NCBI GenBank assembly: GCA_963575745.1
Contig: CAUYUJ010019888.1
Location: 62,001-126,000 of the forward strand
Source of the DNA: Prorocentrum cordatum
Taxonomy: Eukaryota > Sar > Dinophyceae > Prorocentrales > Prorocentraceae
Length of the DNA: 64,000 bases
Reading direction: 5' to 3'
The notes below the pieces were generated by a model. That model was not told the origin of the DNA and did no database searches. It saw only the letters and a list, made by a program, of their open reading frames with translations. The position numbers and the translations under genes were made by a program. Below are positions 63,156 through 64,000 of this stretch, piece by piece; position 1 is the first letter of the stretch; each line of letters starts with the position of its first letter.

Positions 63156-64000
63156 ATTCGCCGGCCCAACGGGCCAGAGGCGTGCTAAGGTCTCTGGTAA
63201 CTGGTTAACAGTATCTCTAGTTCGCGCGCGCGGGGCGGCCCCTGGGGGTCCCCGGACGAAAAGTACCCCGGGCGATCCCCGACCGACCCCCGAGCGATCC
63301 CCGGGAGACTCCCCCAGAGCGCTCCAGGAGCGCACCAACAGGGCTCCGAGACGTCCCCGAAACCCTCAAGACGGGTCCAGATGCCCCCAAGAGGCTCCCA
63401 AGATGGTACACAAGGGTTCCGAGATGCCACATGATCGCTCCAAGACGCCCAAGATGGCCCCCAGACGCCCCAAGAGGCCTCCAAGAGCACTCCCAAAAGG
63501 GCCCCAAGAAGCAAAATTCATAGCTTTTCCTTAGGTTTTTGAGAGATTTTGGAGCTTCCACCTTTTCGGCTTCCCGACGCCCCAAGACGGCCCAAGAGGC
63601 CCCCAAGATCGCCCCAAGAGGGCCCAAGAGGCCCCCAAGAGGGCCCCAAGATGGCCCAAGAGGGCTCGAAGACGGCCCAAGAAGCCTCCAAGACGGTCCA
63701 AGAGGGCCCCAAGAACGCCCCCAAGGGGGCCCCAGAGAGGGAACACGAAACAACATTTCGAGCCCTCGGCCCTAAGAAGCCCCCACGAGGCCCCAAGAGG
63801 CCCCTAAGAGGCCCCAAGAGGCCCCCACGAGGCCCTCAGGAGGCCCCCAAGAGTCCCCCAAGCGGCCCCAGGAGGCCCCCCAAATGCCCCCCCGAGCGCC
63901 CCAGGAGTCCCCCAAGCGGCCCCAGGAACCCCCAAAGCGCCGCATTGACACCAGGCCCTCGGGCAAACGGCAGACATGAGACTGTATGGGCCGGCGGAAT
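63156..64000 (+). mobile_element. CCCCAAGAGG element with terminal inverted repeats, copy 3
   Basis: Left end ATTCGCCGGCCC, right end GGGCCGGCGGAAT (63988-64000, the last bases of the window). The interior has AGAGGCGTGCTAAGGTCTCT, TTCGCGCGCGCGGGGCGGCC, many CCCCAAGAGG decamers and the marker TTTTCCTTAGGTTTTTGAG at about 63526. Copy 1 has the same order, so both are the same full-length type. Confidence 0.7.

Overview
The window looks like nuclear DNA of a photosynthetic dinoflagellate. One gene identifies the host. The minus strand at 34981-36603 encodes photosystem I subunit PsaD, which is nucleus-encoded here. Its presequence is bipartite: a signal peptide, an FVGAPA motif, and a second hydrophobic segment. 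That is the class I targeting signal of peridinin-type plastids. Low gene density, high GC, long homopolymers, many trinucleotide microsatellites, introns with poor consensus and decayed retroelements all fit a dinoflagellate. The species cannot be named from the sequence alone, and no spliced-leader relict was seen.

Coding content is sparse. Besides psaD there is one short zinc-finger fragment on the minus strand (about 51975-52224), with two CX2C-X20-CX2C units resembling the Stc1 domain. Two decayed retroelements lie on the plus strand. The first (about 11434-14860) carries a reverse transcriptase with a WVDD motif, followed by an RNase H domain, and has other elements inserted in it. The second (about 42810-45120) is a LINE-type reverse transcriptase whose YxDD motif reads YLDG. 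It is frameshifted and split by an A-rich insert.

Most of the rest is repeats, and much of it falls into families that recur in the window. (1) An ~88-bp tandem unit occurs in three arrays (4.7-5.9, 7.8-8.5 and 46.5-47.3 kb), each running into a purine-rich trinucleotide tail. (2) An ~84-bp unit with a common head occurs at 15.1-15.8, 16.5-17.1 and 29.3 kb. (3) A composite A-Bn-C(-D) element of 1.2-1.7 kb occurs four times (26.5-28.1, 37.3-38.9, 39.1-40.3, 40.3-41.7 kb) and dominates the region downstream of psaD in plus coordinates. (4) Foldback elements with a GC-rich core occur at 12.8, 28.1, 30.2, 30.8, 42.2 and 50.8 kb, with a short relative at 29.1 kb. (5) A 166-180 bp MITE-like element with TACAGT-type terminal repeats occurs at 13.3, 14.1, 47.3 and 53.3 kb. 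(6) CCCCAAGAGG-rich elements with ATTCGCCGGCCC-type ends occur at 10.4, 24.8 and 63.2 kb. Further pairs and triplets of dispersed modules are listed individually.

The window reads as one functional photosynthesis gene, plus a probable zinc-finger fragment, in a sea of short non-autonomous elements and satellites. The retroelement reverse transcriptases are the only visible source of mobilising enzyme, and both copies look dead. The psaD introns look like the same material at small scale: two are GTC microsatellites and the third carries an imperfect ~30-bp inverted repeat, as introner-like introns do. All repeat calls come from reading by eye; identities were not computed.
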